Assembly (NCBI GenBank): GCA_937974245.1
Contig: CALJKV010000106.1
Span: forward strand, 62,001-126,000
Reading direction: 5' to 3'
DNA: 64,000 bases
Origin: an uncultured Chloroflexota bacterium
GTDB lineage: Bacteria; Chloroflexota; Anaerolineae; Aggregatilineales; Phototrophicaceae
Part shown: piece by piece, positions 24,466-33,149 of the stretch
Position numbering within the stretch: position 1 is the first letter of the stretch
Layout: every line of letters begins with the position of its first letter
The notes under the pieces: generated by a model
What the model saw: only the letters and a program-made list of their open reading frames with translations
Database searches by the model: none
Told to the model about the DNA's origin: nothing
Position numbers and translations under genes: made by a program

Positions 24466-27258
24466 TTAAGGGTGGTTCAGCCATTGGCGAGCGGTTTCTG
24501 GTAATGTATCCAATGGGCCATGTTCAATAGTACACTTGGGCAGGGCTTCAAGAAAACTCATTCCATAACCTTTACTGACGATGCGCCGGTCAAAAATCGT
24601 GACAATCCCTCGATCCGAACGGGTACGAATCAGCCGGCCAAAACCCTGGCGGAAGCGAAGAATCGCCTCTGGAACAGTATACTGGTCGAAGGCAGATTCG
24701 TAAGTTTCGGACCGGGCGGCAAAAACCGGGTCGGTTGGTACAGCGAACGGAAGCCGCACGATGACAAGCGCACTCAGCGCTTCTCCGGGAATATCTACAC
24801 CTTCCCAGAAGCTCTTTGTACCCAGTAAAACGGCCTTTTCGGTAGATTTAAACCCATCCAGCAGTGCTTGTCGGCTGCTTCCATCACTTTGATCGTAAAC
24901 AGTAATGTTGCCCAGTGCTAATCGTGGGCCGATGGCCTGGGCAGTCTGGCGTAAATGGGAATAACTGGTGAACAACGCTAGGACGCGTCCCTCCAGCGCC
25001 GCAGCCAGTTCAATGATACCGCGTTCAACGAATTGCTGGTAACGGTGGCGGTCATTTGGTTCCGGCATATCACTGGGAAGGAATACCAGGGTTGAGTCGG
25101 CGTAATCGAAAGGTGTTCCGACATCCATGCTAGCAATGCCACTGGCATAGAGACGTTCCTGAATGTAATCGAAATTGCCGTTGGTTTGTAAGGTGGCGCT
25201 GGTCATGATGACCGTTTCTTTCGTATTCCAGAGATGCTGCTCAACCAGTGGCCCAACATGCAGCGGGGCACTGTTAATCGAAAGATAGCTCAGGTTCTGG
25301 CCGCCGTTGAGCCAGTAAATGCTGTTGGGGTCGGGGTCAGCAACAAAGGCGTGAAGCTGGCTGCTTGCCTCGTTGAGATAACGGGCGGCGCTGGCGGTGC
25401 TGTTCACCAGGTCGTCGTAATCCGGTATATTGTACTGTTCCAGGCGGGTCAGCGCTTCTGCCAACCGCTGCATCGCCCCGCTCAGTGCATCAAAAAACTG
25501 TTGGAGCGTGTGCCAGCGTGCCTGGATATGTTCAAATCCGCTTTGCGCCCTGGTTGGGGTTGTGATACGGATTTGCGTCGAATACTCGCTTGAACCGCCG
25601 TTGGCCGCCTCACTGAAAAATGTGCGCAAGGATTCGAACAGGGCTTTGATGTGAATCCGCATCGCGTCGGAAGCCTGAGCAATCGTTTCAACAAATGTGT
25701 TAAGTCGCTGGAAATCCTTCGGAGGAATTGCGCTCTGAGCGCTGGTGAGCAGCGCACCTAGCAGCCCGCGCTGGGGTGTACCCAGGTCAGCCAGACGACG
25801 TTGCAGAGTCGACTCGTCCAGCCAGAAGGTTAAGGCGTTCGTTGTGGCATCTTCCAGGTGGTGGGCTTCGTCAATGACCAGATACCGATAGCGAGGTAGT
25901 ACCTGGTTCTCCGTCATCGCATCGGAGATTAACAGGGCATGATTAACAATGATGATATGGGCAGACTCGGCGGCTTTTCGAGCGCGGTAAAACGGGCAGA
26001 CGCCATCCATTTGTGACCGGCATCGCTCCAGCCCGCAGCCCTCATCCTCAGCACTCAATCGACTCCAGGTGTCGTTTTCAATCGGCCCACGCAGGCTGAT
26101 TTCACCCCGATCCCCAGTACTGCTTTCCAGCAGCCACACCAGAATCTTCGCCAAAGTGCGCAGCGCATCCACATGAGTCGGCTGGCGGCGTCGGGCGATT
26201 TCCAGGCGGCGTGGGCAGAGGTAATTACTGCGTCCCTTCAGCACGATCGCCCTAAAGGGTATATCCAGTATCTGTTGAAGGCCGGGGATGTCTTTGTTGA
26301 GCAGCTGTTCTTGCAGATTGATGGTGTTGGTTGAAATCACCACACGCTCGTTATTCTGTGTCGCCCAGAGGATAGACGGAATCAGATAGGCGATAGATTT
26401 GCCGGTGCCTGTTCCGGCTTCAATCAGCCCATGCCGGGATGCATTGTAGAATTCGGTGATGGCAGTCGCCATGTTGATCTGCTGGTCGCGTTTTTCATAA
26501 CTCGGCAAGCGCTGCGCGACTAACCCTGACTCATCGAGAATGGAGGAAATGGTGACGGAATCAATTGTGCTTACCTGTTCCACCGGACGCAGTGGGTGAT
26601 TTTCAACTGGCTTGACATCAAACAGGGGATACAGACCCGGAGTGTTGATTGTGGTCTGGCCGTTTGCTTGCATTTCGTTGAGCGCGGCTTCAAAAGTGGA
26701 TCGGGCGTCCCACTCGAGTCCCTGGGCAAGTGAGACGATTTCGCGCAGGGTGGGGTAGGGCAGCGTGAGCGCTTTTTCCCACAGCATCCAATAGAGCAGT
26801 GCTGTCGCGCGGGCGTCATCAAGGGCGCGGTGTGCATTTTCCAGGTCAATATTGATCTGCTGCGCCAAACTGGACAACGTATAGCGCGGCGCGCGAGGGA
26901 TCAGTACCGAAGCCAATTCGTACGTGTCGATTTGAATGTTAGTCCGGAATACTCCTTGGCGCTGAAGAAAGCCGGTGTCAAAACGGACATTGTGGCCGAT
27001 TATCGGGGCATCCCCCACGAATGCGACCAATTGCGACAATACCGACCCCAGCGTGGGCGCACCTACCACATCATCATTGCGAATACCGGTAATATGGGTG
27101 ATGTATCCGGGAATCGGGCGATTCGGATTAACCAGTGTGCCAAATTCCTCTACAACTTTGCCGTCCCGAAGGCGAACTGCGCCGACTTCAATGATTGCGT
27201 CGCTTTCGGCGGAAAGGCCGGTGGTTTCCAAATCTAAAGCGACTAATTCGCCGCGCAT
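24466..27258 (-). CDS. dinG: DinG-type helicase with N-terminal DnaQ-like exonuclease domain
   Basis: 930 aa. Residues 1-160 form a DEDD 3'-5' exonuclease (D9/E11 in DLETTGL, D94 in GHNVRFD, H143/D148 in HRALDD). Residues about 255-925 form an SF2 XPD/DinG helicase with Walker A AGTGTGKS (281-288), DEAH (VIDEAHHLEDA), and late motifs GTKSFWEGVDIPG and RQGFGRLIRT. Four Cys (YLCPRR; CGLERC; GVCPFY) sit where XPD-type enzymes bind a [4Fe-4S] cluster. Exonuclease-DinG fusions are known in Firmicutes, though often without the cluster. Likely role: unwinding or trimming of replication or repair intermediates. Confidence 0.93.
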   Translation of the reverse strand: MRGELVALDLETTGLSAESDAIIEVGAVRLRDGKVVEEFGTLVNPNRPIPGYITHITGIRNDDVVGAPTLGSVLSQLVAFVGDAPIIGHNVRFDTGFLQRQGVFRTNIQIDTYELASVLIPRAPRYTLSSLAQQINIDLENAHRALDDARATALLYWMLWEKALTLPYPTLREIVSLAQGLEWDARSTFEAALNEMQANGQTTINTPGLYPLFDVKPVENHPLRPVEQVSTIDSVTISSILDESGLVAQRLPSYEKRDQQINMATAITEFYNASRHGLIEAGTGTGKSIAYLIPSILWATQNNERVVISTNTINLQEQLLNKDIPGLQQILDIPFRAIVLKGRSNYLCPRRLEIARRRQPTHVDALRTLAKILVWLLESSTGDRGEISLRGPIENDTWSRLSAEDEGCGLERCRSQMDGVCPFYRARKAAESAHIIIVNHALLISDAMTENQVLPRYRYLVIDEAHHLEDATTNALTFWLDESTLQRRLADLGTPQRGLLGALLTSAQSAIPPKDFQRLNTFVETIAQASDAMRIHIKALFESLRTFFSEAANGGSSEYSTQIRITTPTRAQSGFEHIQARWHTLQQFFDALSGAMQRLAEALTRLEQYNIPDYDDLVNSTASAARYLNEASSQLHAFVADPDPNSIYWLNGGQNLSYLSINSAPLHVGPLVEQHLWNTKETVIMTSATLQTNGNFDYIQERLYASGIASMDVGTPFDYADSTLVFLPSDMPEPNDRHRYQQFVERGIIELAAALEGRVLALFTSYSHLRQTAQAIGPRLALGNITVYDQSDGSSRQALLDGFKSTEKAVLLGTKSFWEGVDIPGEALSALVIVRLPFAVPTDPVFAARSETYESAFDQYTVPEAILRFRQGFGRLIRTRSDRGIVTIFDRRIVSKGYGMSFLEALPKCTIEHGPLDTLPETARQWLNHP

Positions 27259-27307
27259 ATCTCGCTCCGATCTTGTGGTTGGTTCACGTCTTGCCCAAAA
27301 CAGTCAG

Positions 27308-27316
27308 AGTATAGCA
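27308..27316 (-). promoter_or_regulatory. Extended -10 promoter of dinG
   Basis: The minus strand reads TGC-TATACT about 50 bases before the dinG start and just beyond the terminator of the preceding gene. Confidence 0.5.
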
Positions 27317-27330
27317 CAGCCATTGAGAAT

Positions 27331-27361
27331 AAAAATACCCCTACCAGTAAGGTAGAGGTAT
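27331..27361 (-). terminator. Rho-independent terminator of the PstS-like gene
   Basis: On the minus strand: stem ATACCTCTACC / GGTAGGGGTAT (one mismatch) with a TTACT loop, followed by TTTTATTC. It lies 24 bases past the stop of the PstS-like gene. Confidence 0.8.
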
Positions 27362-27384
27362 CCATAAGGTTCGGGAGATGCGAC

Positions 27385-29274
27385 CTAGTTGCCAGGTTCA
27401 GCCGTCACTTCAGGTTCGGCGGTTGCTTCTGGTGCAGTGGCCGCAGCAGCAGCGGCTGCCAGGGCTGCGTCGAAAGCCTCTTGCAGGGACTCGCGGAGGA
27501 CAGGCAGGTCGCTAAATTGAATACCCGTGAGATTGCCGTTGGAAAAGAGAACGTAGTTGTCATCTGTGAACATGTACCACAGGAATGATTGAATTTCGGT
27601 GCGTTCTAATGCCGCCGTATTCACCTCAAGCTGGGCCTGACGCGTGAAGGCATAGCTACCATCGGCAATCGTCTCTTCACTGGGGGCAATGCAATTGCTG
27701 CCGGAATTCACGCTGACAAGCTGAATATTGGCCTGATTGTTTGCCAGCACCTTCTGATAATCCAGCCAACTCATGAATGTCAGTGCGCCTTCTACATTTG
27801 CTGTCGCCGCCGCCCGGTACAGCGGGTCGCGGTTGATCTGGGTGTCCTGTCGCGCTGGTATATCACTTCCTGTAGATTTAATCATGAGCAGATCGGTGCT
27901 GCTATCACCAGACGTAGGTTGGAAGAGCGTGATAGGCATTTCAGGGAAGCTGTTATCTACCTGATTCCAGGTAGTTACGGCCTCTCCAGAAGTGGCACCC
28001 CAGGTTGTGGCGATTTGCTCGGTGGTCAGGCATTCGAGATGCGCTGTATTGGCATTTGCCACCAGGACAACGACTTCGCGTCCCAGGTCGAGGTTCAGGG
28101 TCGTTATCGTGTTTGCCGCGCAGTCAGTTTGCGCCTCCTCGGGGAGTCCGTTGTAGCTCACGGCGATGTCTGCCTCGCCATTGCAGAGGCGGCGAAAACC
28201 AGCAGCTTCTCCATCCAGAGTGGGCGTTATGGTGACACCAGGATAGCTGGCACTAAAGAACTGCGTTACCGTACTGAGATAGGTCTGGGCCACCGGCGAG
28301 CCGGCGATCCCGATGAACCCGCTGACATCTGCCGGAATGTTGAAGGTCGCGCTGTCGGTGACAAACTGGCTGCTGGTCTCCGTGCCTGTTAAAGCAGCGA
28401 CATTGTTGGCATAAAGGGCGCTGCTCGGTGAGGTCAACCCAAGGCCGGAGAGTGTTTCTGCGCTTTCCGGCCCTGTGACAAGGGTGAGCAGATCCTGCAG
28501 TCCCTCAGTCTGAAGAGCAGCGCGGTTGACATAAGCAAAAAGCATATTGCCACCCGCATACAGGCGATTTTCAATGGTCTGCGCCGAAGGTGACTGGCAA
28601 CCAACAGCATCGTTGGTGTTAACCATTAAAATCTGGGCAGATTCGGCTTCAGGGAGTAGTACCGCTCCGATGCTGCCGGTACCCTGTTCAACACTGCTGA
28701 GAATGGAGGCTGTGGCCTCATAGTTGGCATCAGCCCGCAGGCCATCACCACTTACAAGGCGATCCAGCTCGGTGAAAGCGGCAGAATCTACCTGTGGCGC
28801 GTAAACCGACAAGGGCACATCAGGATATTCTGGGTTAAGCTGATTCCAGTTGGTTGTTTCGGCTTCGGCGCTGGGAGCGAAAATCGCGTCCAGGTCAGCG
28901 GCACTCAGGCAGGTCACGAAGTCCACATCGGGGCTGGCGATAATCGCGGCCACGCTGCTGCCAATGAGTAGTTCCGCGTATTCGATCCCGTTCTCCTGGC
29001 ACACTGTATTTTCTTCAGCAGTAATCGGGCGGTTAGCAGCAACGAGATCGGCTTGTCCCTGGCAGAACTGGCTGAACCCGGTAGTTGTCCCGGTTACAGT
29101 TGTATTCAGGGTGATTGTGCTTTCGGCATCAGCGACGAGCGTTTCCAGCACTGGAATTACCATACTCGACCCAACAACACTGACTTCAGTCATATCCTGA
29201 GCGTTCAGGGGAATAGCAACTATTAGGAGCGCAAGCAGGATAACTATCCCGGCCTGGCGCTGAAATAAACTCAT
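27385..29274 (-). CDS. Secreted protein with two tandem PstS-like substrate-binding domains
   Basis: 629 aa; AAGGAGAT supports the ATG. A signal peptide (about 1-25, ending LNAQ) is followed by two periplasmic-binding domains of the phosphate-binding type at about 30-305 and 315-600. Each begins with a short V/I-G-S-S or G-I-A-G-S loop and has a paired motif (GFSQFCQGQADLVAANRPI; GFRRLCNGEADIAVSYNGL). An Ala/Glu/Pro-rich tail follows. Usual PstS proteins have one domain and are encoded with pstCAB; neither transporter nor regulator genes are here. Possibilities are a phosphate (or other oxyanion) scavenger working with a distant transporter, or a sensor. Monocistronic. Confidence 0.82.
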   Translation of the reverse strand: MSLFQRQAGIVILLALLIVAIPLNAQDMTEVSVVGSSMVIPVLETLVADAESTITLNTTVTGTTTGFSQFCQGQADLVAANRPITAEENTVCQENGIEYAELLIGSSVAAIIASPDVDFVTCLSAADLDAIFAPSAEAETTNWNQLNPEYPDVPLSVYAPQVDSAAFTELDRLVSGDGLRADANYEATASILSSVEQGTGSIGAVLLPEAESAQILMVNTNDAVGCQSPSAQTIENRLYAGGNMLFAYVNRAALQTEGLQDLLTLVTGPESAETLSGLGLTSPSSALYANNVAALTGTETSSQFVTDSATFNIPADVSGFIGIAGSPVAQTYLSTVTQFFSASYPGVTITPTLDGEAAGFRRLCNGEADIAVSYNGLPEEAQTDCAANTITTLNLDLGREVVVLVANANTAHLECLTTEQIATTWGATSGEAVTTWNQVDNSFPEMPITLFQPTSGDSSTDLLMIKSTGSDIPARQDTQINRDPLYRAAATANVEGALTFMSWLDYQKVLANNQANIQLVSVNSGSNCIAPSEETIADGSYAFTRQAQLEVNTAALERTEIQSFLWYMFTDDNYVLFSNGNLTGIQFSDLPVLRESLQEAFDAALAAAAAAATAPEATAEPEVTAEPGN

Positions 29275-29361
29275 AACCCTATCTCCTTACGAAAAACAGC
29301 ACGTTATTAGACACTTAGCGCAGTGATTGTACTGTTCTGCCGTCAATTGTCCAGCCACACT

Positions 29362-29389
29362 TTCACTATGGCACTATAAGCGGTATCAT
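29362..29389 (+). promoter_or_regulatory. Possible promoter of the globin operon
   Basis: TTCACT (29362-29367), 16-base spacer, TATCAT (29384-29389), about 30 bases before the globin start. Only partial consensus. Confidence 0.35.
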
Positions 29390-29418
29390 AAACGGCATGG
29401 ATTGAGAGTGTGGTTGGT

Positions 29419-29847
29419 ATGCCAGAACAAGAACAAACGATTTACGAGGCGGTGGGTGGAGAACCTACATTTGAGAAGTTAGTAGACGTTTTCTACGAGC
29501 GCGTGGCTGCAGACGAAAAACTGCGCCCAATGTTCCCGGAAGACCTGGAGCCAGGCAAGTACTGGCAGCTTCTTTTCCTGATCCAATTATTCGGTGGGCC
29601 GTCCCGGTATGCTGTTGAACGCGGTCATCCTCGGTTAAGGATGCGTCATGCGCCTTTTCCAATTGATGTTGATTCGCGGGATCGTTGGTTGGGGCACATG
29701 CGGGCTGCAATAAAGACTGTTGGTATTGCTGAACCGGCGCGAGGTGTCATGATGACGTATTTTGAACGTTCTGCTGCGTTTATGGTGAATGCCGACTCGT
29801 CCGTTGGTAATGTGATGCAATGGCAGCGCAAGTATGACGAAGCATAA
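29419..29847 (+). CDS. glbO: Group II truncated haemoglobin
   Basis: 142 aa from ATG 29419 (a GTG 9 bases earlier is also in frame). It matches trHbO: IYEAVGGEPTFEKLVDVFYERVAADEKLRPMF at the start, and the proximal His in RMRHAPFPID (about 73-82). Such globins bind O2 or NO and serve in detoxification or redox chemistry. It overlaps the next membrane-protein gene by 14 bases, suggesting a functional or at least transcriptional pair. Confidence 0.92.
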   Translation: MPEQEQTIYEAVGGEPTFEKLVDVFYERVAADEKLRPMFPEDLEPGKYWQLLFLIQLFGGPSRYAVERGHPRLRMRHAPFPIDVDSRDRWLGHMRAAIKTVGIAEPARGVMMTYFERSAAFMVNADSSVGNVMQWQRKYDEA

Positions 29848-30238
29848 GAAACAGGCTCGCCCCAGAACGGCTGAAGAAATGATGACTTTCAGTCAAAGGG
29901 CTGCGCAACAGATCATAGAACTTTCACGTGGCGTGCGTATTCTTATAGTCGGGTTGTTTGCGGTTTCCGCAACATTTGCTGTGAATCCAGTCATTGATGC
30001 CTTATATATTCAGTTCCTCTACAATGCAGATACTGTAATTTTACCCTCGATTGCTGCTGTATTTGTCGGCATGGTGGTCTATATCCTGGGGTGGTTGCTC
30101 ATGATTGGCACAATCGGAGAGACACCCCCTATGCGTCGTGTGATAGTGTGGTACTGCCTGGTTGGTCTACTGGTCGTCGTATTAGTCATCGGGGCGCTGA
30201 CTATGGGGTTGAACAGCGGCAATGCTCCAGGCTATTAA
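29834..30238 (+). CDS. Small membrane protein, unknown function
   Basis: 134 aa. A basic, Gln-rich N-terminus is followed by three hydrophobic segments (about 35-55, 70-93 and 102-124). The start lies within the end of the globin gene. I do not recognise the family; the coupling suggests a membrane partner in a redox or NO response (inference). Confidence 0.7.
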   Translation: MTKHKKQARPRTAEEMMTFSQRAAQQIIELSRGVRILIVGLFAVSATFAVNPVIDALYIQFLYNADTVILPSIAAVFVGMVVYILGWLLMIGTIGETPPMRRVIVWYCLVGLLVVVLVIGALTMGLNSGNAPGY

Positions 30239-30272
30239 TTAGCTTACTGCAAATTGAACTGAGGAAGGATGA

Positions 30273-30860
30273 ATGTGGCAGATGTTGAAACGTATCTTTT
30301 TCTCATTATTAGCGGGCGTAATGGTGATGCTGGCGGCCTGCCAGCCAGGAGCTGAGGCACTCCCCACGTTAGCTCCGACCCTTATACAGGAGACAGTGAC
30401 TGACGAGCCTACCGAACCCCCGCCAACGCTGGTTACTGCGACTGTGCCCCCTGAGCGTGCGACACTGCCCCCGACCTGGACTCCACCGGCCAGCGCGCCA
30501 ACCGAAACCTCTGTTCCGGCTTCGGCGGCGCCTCTCCCAACCGTGCCACCGCCACCTTCTCCGCTCGCAGTATGCGCGGCATTTGGTGTGGATGTGGCGC
30601 TGAATGTTTCCCCGTTTTTTGTGCTGGGGAATAGTCCCCAGGTGTACTGGACACCAGTAGATGGCGCAGTAAGCTATTATCTGCGGTTGATAGATGAGTC
30701 GGCGGAAGAATTGTTCGCGGATTATCTGGTTGAGACGACATTCACTTTCCAGGCTGACTTATTCGAGAAGGATAAGCGTTACGCCTGGGAAGTCTACCCC
30801 ATTGATAACCTGGGCCAGCAGATGTGTATCGCAATTGGCGCTGAGTTATTCCCCGAATAG
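30273..30860 (+). CDS. Lipoprotein with Thr/Pro-rich stalk
   Basis: 195 aa; GAGGAAGG lies 5 bases before the ATG. Lipoprotein signal with lipobox VMLAAC (Cys23). Residues about 28-105 are Pro/Thr/Ala-rich, a likely cell-envelope stalk. Residues about 110-195 form a compact beta domain (VYWTPVDGAVSYYLRLID ... YAWEVYPID), resembling a fibronectin-type or carbohydrate-binding fold. Exposed on the outer face; function unknown. It is followed by a bidirectional hairpin. Confidence 0.75.
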   Translation: MWQMLKRIFFSLLAGVMVMLAACQPGAEALPTLAPTLIQETVTDEPTEPPPTLVTATVPPERATLPPTWTPPASAPTETSVPASAAPLPTVPPPPSPLAVCAAFGVDVALNVSPFFVLGNSPQVYWTPVDGAVSYYLRLIDESAEELFADYLVETTFTFQADLFEKDKRYAWEVYPIDNLGQQMCIAIGAELFPE

Positions 30861-30876
30861 TACCTATCGAAAAACA

Positions 30877-30905
30877 GGGCGATTAGCGGCAGCTACTAAT
30901 CGCCC
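30877..30905. terminator. Bidirectional hairpin between convergent genes
   Basis: Perfect inverted repeat GGGCGATTAG / CTAATCGCCC with a 9-base loop between the lipoprotein gene and thyX. It is flanked by A-rich sequence on the left and AAAAT on the right, so it can serve thyX as well as the lipoprotein gene. Confidence 0.7.
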
Positions 30906-30933
30906 AAAATCATGTTATCCCTCAAATCATCGG

Positions 30934-31659
30934 CTAATCCTGGGGCGATTTCAGTATGTATTTCTCAAACGCTTCCGCCGTCCAGGGGAGGGCAGGGACG
31001 AAGAAGTTGTCGTAGAGCGCCTGGGCATAAACTCGAATTTCATATTGTGCATCGGCGGCCATGCGAAGCCGCAAAAAGTGCATCAGGTTATGAGCATCTA
31101 CTTTTGCGACCCAGGTATAATATACACTGAACCCCGGTAAGAAGAAACGTGCCATCTCCTTAGCGACCCCGGCTTGCAGCGCTTCCTGGTACAGCGCATA
31201 GCCCTGTTCATAATGGTCGAGCAGTTTTTGCATGAGCGCCTGGTTGGTTTCCGGGTCGAGTTCCCCTTCACTGGCTTGTTTATTATCTTTGGCCTGCAAG
31301 CGCCAGACTTCCGGTATATAAAAGGCCGATTCATCAAACGGAGCGTATCGGCCACTCTGGGCATTAAAACTCCATGTGCGGTGCCTTACCCACTGCCACC
31401 ACGTTACCAATGGCGCATGAATGCGGAACTTGAACTCGACCATCTCGAATGGGCTGGTGTGCGCGTTTCGCAGCAGGTAGAAAAGCAGCTTCTTGTCGGC
31501 TTCTTCCCCCTTGCTTTCCCCCAGGAATGAAACCCGTGCCGCGTTCACAATCGCCAGGTCGCCGGAAACGCCTGTATTCGGATGAGGCAGCAAATCTGTC
31601 AGTTCAATCCAGCCCTTATCCAGCACTGGAACACGTTTATTGATAAGTTCTGGTATCAC
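30934..31659 (-). CDS. thyX: Flavin-dependent thymidylate synthase ThyX
   Basis: 241 aa, GTG start with GGAGA 6 bases upstream. The signature RHRTWSFNAQSGRY (92-105) is the ThyX motif RHRxxSxNxxSxRY. The enzyme methylates dUMP to dTMP with methylene-tetrahydrofolate and FAD. It is the last gene of the yebC-ruvC-ruvA-pqqD-like-thyX run. Confidence 0.95.
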   Translation of the reverse strand: MIPELINKRVPVLDKGWIELTDLLPHPNTGVSGDLAIVNAARVSFLGESKGEEADKKLLFYLLRNAHTSPFEMVEFKFRIHAPLVTWWQWVRHRTWSFNAQSGRYAPFDESAFYIPEVWRLQAKDNKQASEGELDPETNQALMQKLLDHYEQGYALYQEALQAGVAKEMARFFLPGFSVYYTWVAKVDAHNLMHFLRLRMAADAQYEIRVYAQALYDNFFVPALPWTAEAFEKYILKSPQD

Positions 31660-31682
31660 AAAAAGTCTCCACTAGTGTTTTG

Positions 31683-32057
31683 TCACTCGTCCAGCCAACC
31701 GGAAGCCACCATGCTGGCGTGCATCTGCTCCACATCCTGGTCTTCCTGGGGAAGGGAGAGATGATACGGCAAGGTGGCAGGTTCACTCTGTTGAAATAAG
31801 ATACCCTCACTGTTGAGAATGACCGAGATCATAGGGATAGTTCGCAGCAAGAGCGATAATGATTCATCTCGCCATCCGGCGAGGTCACGAGCGATGATTT
31901 CGAGGGTCGTCTTGCCATCGGCTCGCAGCCATAATTCGCTGGTCAATCCATCCAACATGATAATTCGGTCTTCATAGCGATTGTGAACGGCTACACCATC
32001 CGGTAATATGCGGTACAACCCATCTCGTTGTGGGTATTCCTGGAGTGAAGAACCCAT
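31683..32057 (-). CDS. PqqD-like protein
   Basis: 124 aa. The segment YEDRIIMLDGLTSELWLRADGKTTLEIIARDL matches the small winged-helix PqqD/RRE fold, which binds peptide substrates for radical SAM enzymes and RiPP maturases. The N-terminal strand pattern (GVAVHNR...) fits too. No precursor peptide or radical SAM gene is near; it sits between ruvA and thyX with gaps of 14 and 23 bases. Either it is an orphan RRE or a domain reused in another process. Family assignment is moderate. Confidence 0.55.
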   Translation of the reverse strand: MGSSLQEYPQRDGLYRILPDGVAVHNRYEDRIIMLDGLTSELWLRADGKTTLEIIARDLAGWRDESLSLLLRTIPMISVILNSEGILFQQSEPATLPYHLSLPQEDQDVEQMHASMVASGWLDE

Positions 32058-32071
32058 CTAGATTACTCACA

Positions 32072-32644
32072 TCAAATAAAATATTGCAAGGCGAGCCGCA
32101 CTCGTTCCTCAATATCCTGTGGGGCATCCTTTGGCAGCGATTGTATCGCACTTTGCGCCTCAACGATACTATATCCGAGCGCGACCAACGTATCCATGAC
32201 GTCCGTATTTACGTCATCAAATACATCCACAATCACAGCATCTGTGCTGATTTTTAACTTATCCTTGAGCTCCAACAGGATCTTTTGCGCCATTTTCTTG
32301 CCGATTCCCGGCACTCGCGCCAGGATTTCTGGGCGCTCGCTGATAACTGCGTTCCGCAGGTTGTCAATACTCAGTGTACTGAGTGTTGCTAACGCCATCC
32401 TGGGGCCAACCCCGCTGATCGAGATGAGTGTTTCAAAAAGCTCACGTTCAGCAGTAGTGGCGAAGCCATACAGCGTAATCGAATCTTCTCGCACAATCAT
32501 GTGTGTATGCAGGAAGGCGTGGTCAGAACCCAGGCGTTCCAGTGTAGAATGGGGCGCAAATACCTTGTATCCGATGCCGCCCGTTGTGATTACGACGTAA
32601 TCCCGGTGCGCCGCGGCGATCTTACCTTCAATGCTGGCGATCAT
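32072..32644 (-). CDS. ruvA: Holliday junction DNA helicase subunit RuvA
   Basis: 190 aa from ATG 32644 (MIASIEGKI), the normal RuvA start; a longer reading runs into ruvC. The OB domain, two helix-hairpin-helix units (LISISGVGPRMALATL, LARVPGIGKKMAQKIL) and a C-terminal domain that contacts RuvB are all present. The gene for RuvB is not in the window. Confidence 0.95.
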   Translation of the reverse strand: MIASIEGKIAAAHRDYVVITTGGIGYKVFAPHSTLERLGSDHAFLHTHMIVREDSITLYGFATTAERELFETLISISGVGPRMALATLSTLSIDNLRNAVISERPEILARVPGIGKKMAQKILLELKDKLKISTDAVIVDVFDDVNTDVMDTLVALGYSIVEAQSAIQSLPKDAPQDIEERVRLALQYFI

Positions 32645-32648
32645 AATG

Positions 32649-33149
32649 CTAATAGTCCTCGTCGGCCATACTGCTGTAACGGCTGCTGTGAATATCAGTG
32701 ATGGCAATCGCCAGGGCGTCGGCAGCGTCATCGGGACGCGGAATTTTTTCTAACCCCAGCAAAATGCGGACCATCTCCTGCATCTGCGGTTTTGGCGCAC
32801 CGCCATAGCCACACACCGACTGTTTAATCATGTTTGGTTTATACTCGGCAATGGGGATCCCGGCGGCGACCAATGCTAACAAAATCACACCACGCCCATG
32901 GGCGACAGTGATCGCTGTTTTGGCGTTTTTGGCGAAAAACAATTCTTCAACCCCGGCATGATCTGGCTGGTGCTTGCGTGCGAGCGCCAGCAGCTCGTCG
33001 TAGATGATCTTCAGGCGCTCGGTCAGTGCTAGATTGGGTGTGGTAGTAATCACACCAAAATCAACGGCCTGGAGCGAGCCGTCAGACAACTCGCGCACCA
33101 GACCGTAACCAATTCGCGCTGTTCCCGGGTCTATACCCAATGAAAGCAT
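32649..33149 (-). CDS. ruvC: Holliday junction resolvase RuvC
   Basis: 166 aa from ATG 33149, overlapping the yebC stop by one base (TGATG); a TTG one codon earlier is possible. RNase H fold with catalytic Asp in SLGIDPGTARIGYG, Glu in HAGVEELFF, and a C-terminal DAADALAIAI. It cleaves junctions moved by RuvAB. Order yebC-ruvC-ruvA is common in bacteria. Confidence 0.96.
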   Translation of the reverse strand: MLSLGIDPGTARIGYGLVRELSDGSLQAVDFGVITTTPNLALTERLKIIYDELLALARKHQPDHAGVEELFFAKNAKTAITVAHGRGVILLALVAAGIPIAEYKPNMIKQSVCGYGGAPKPQMQEMVRILLGLEKIPRPDDAADALAIAITDIHSSRYSSMADEDY

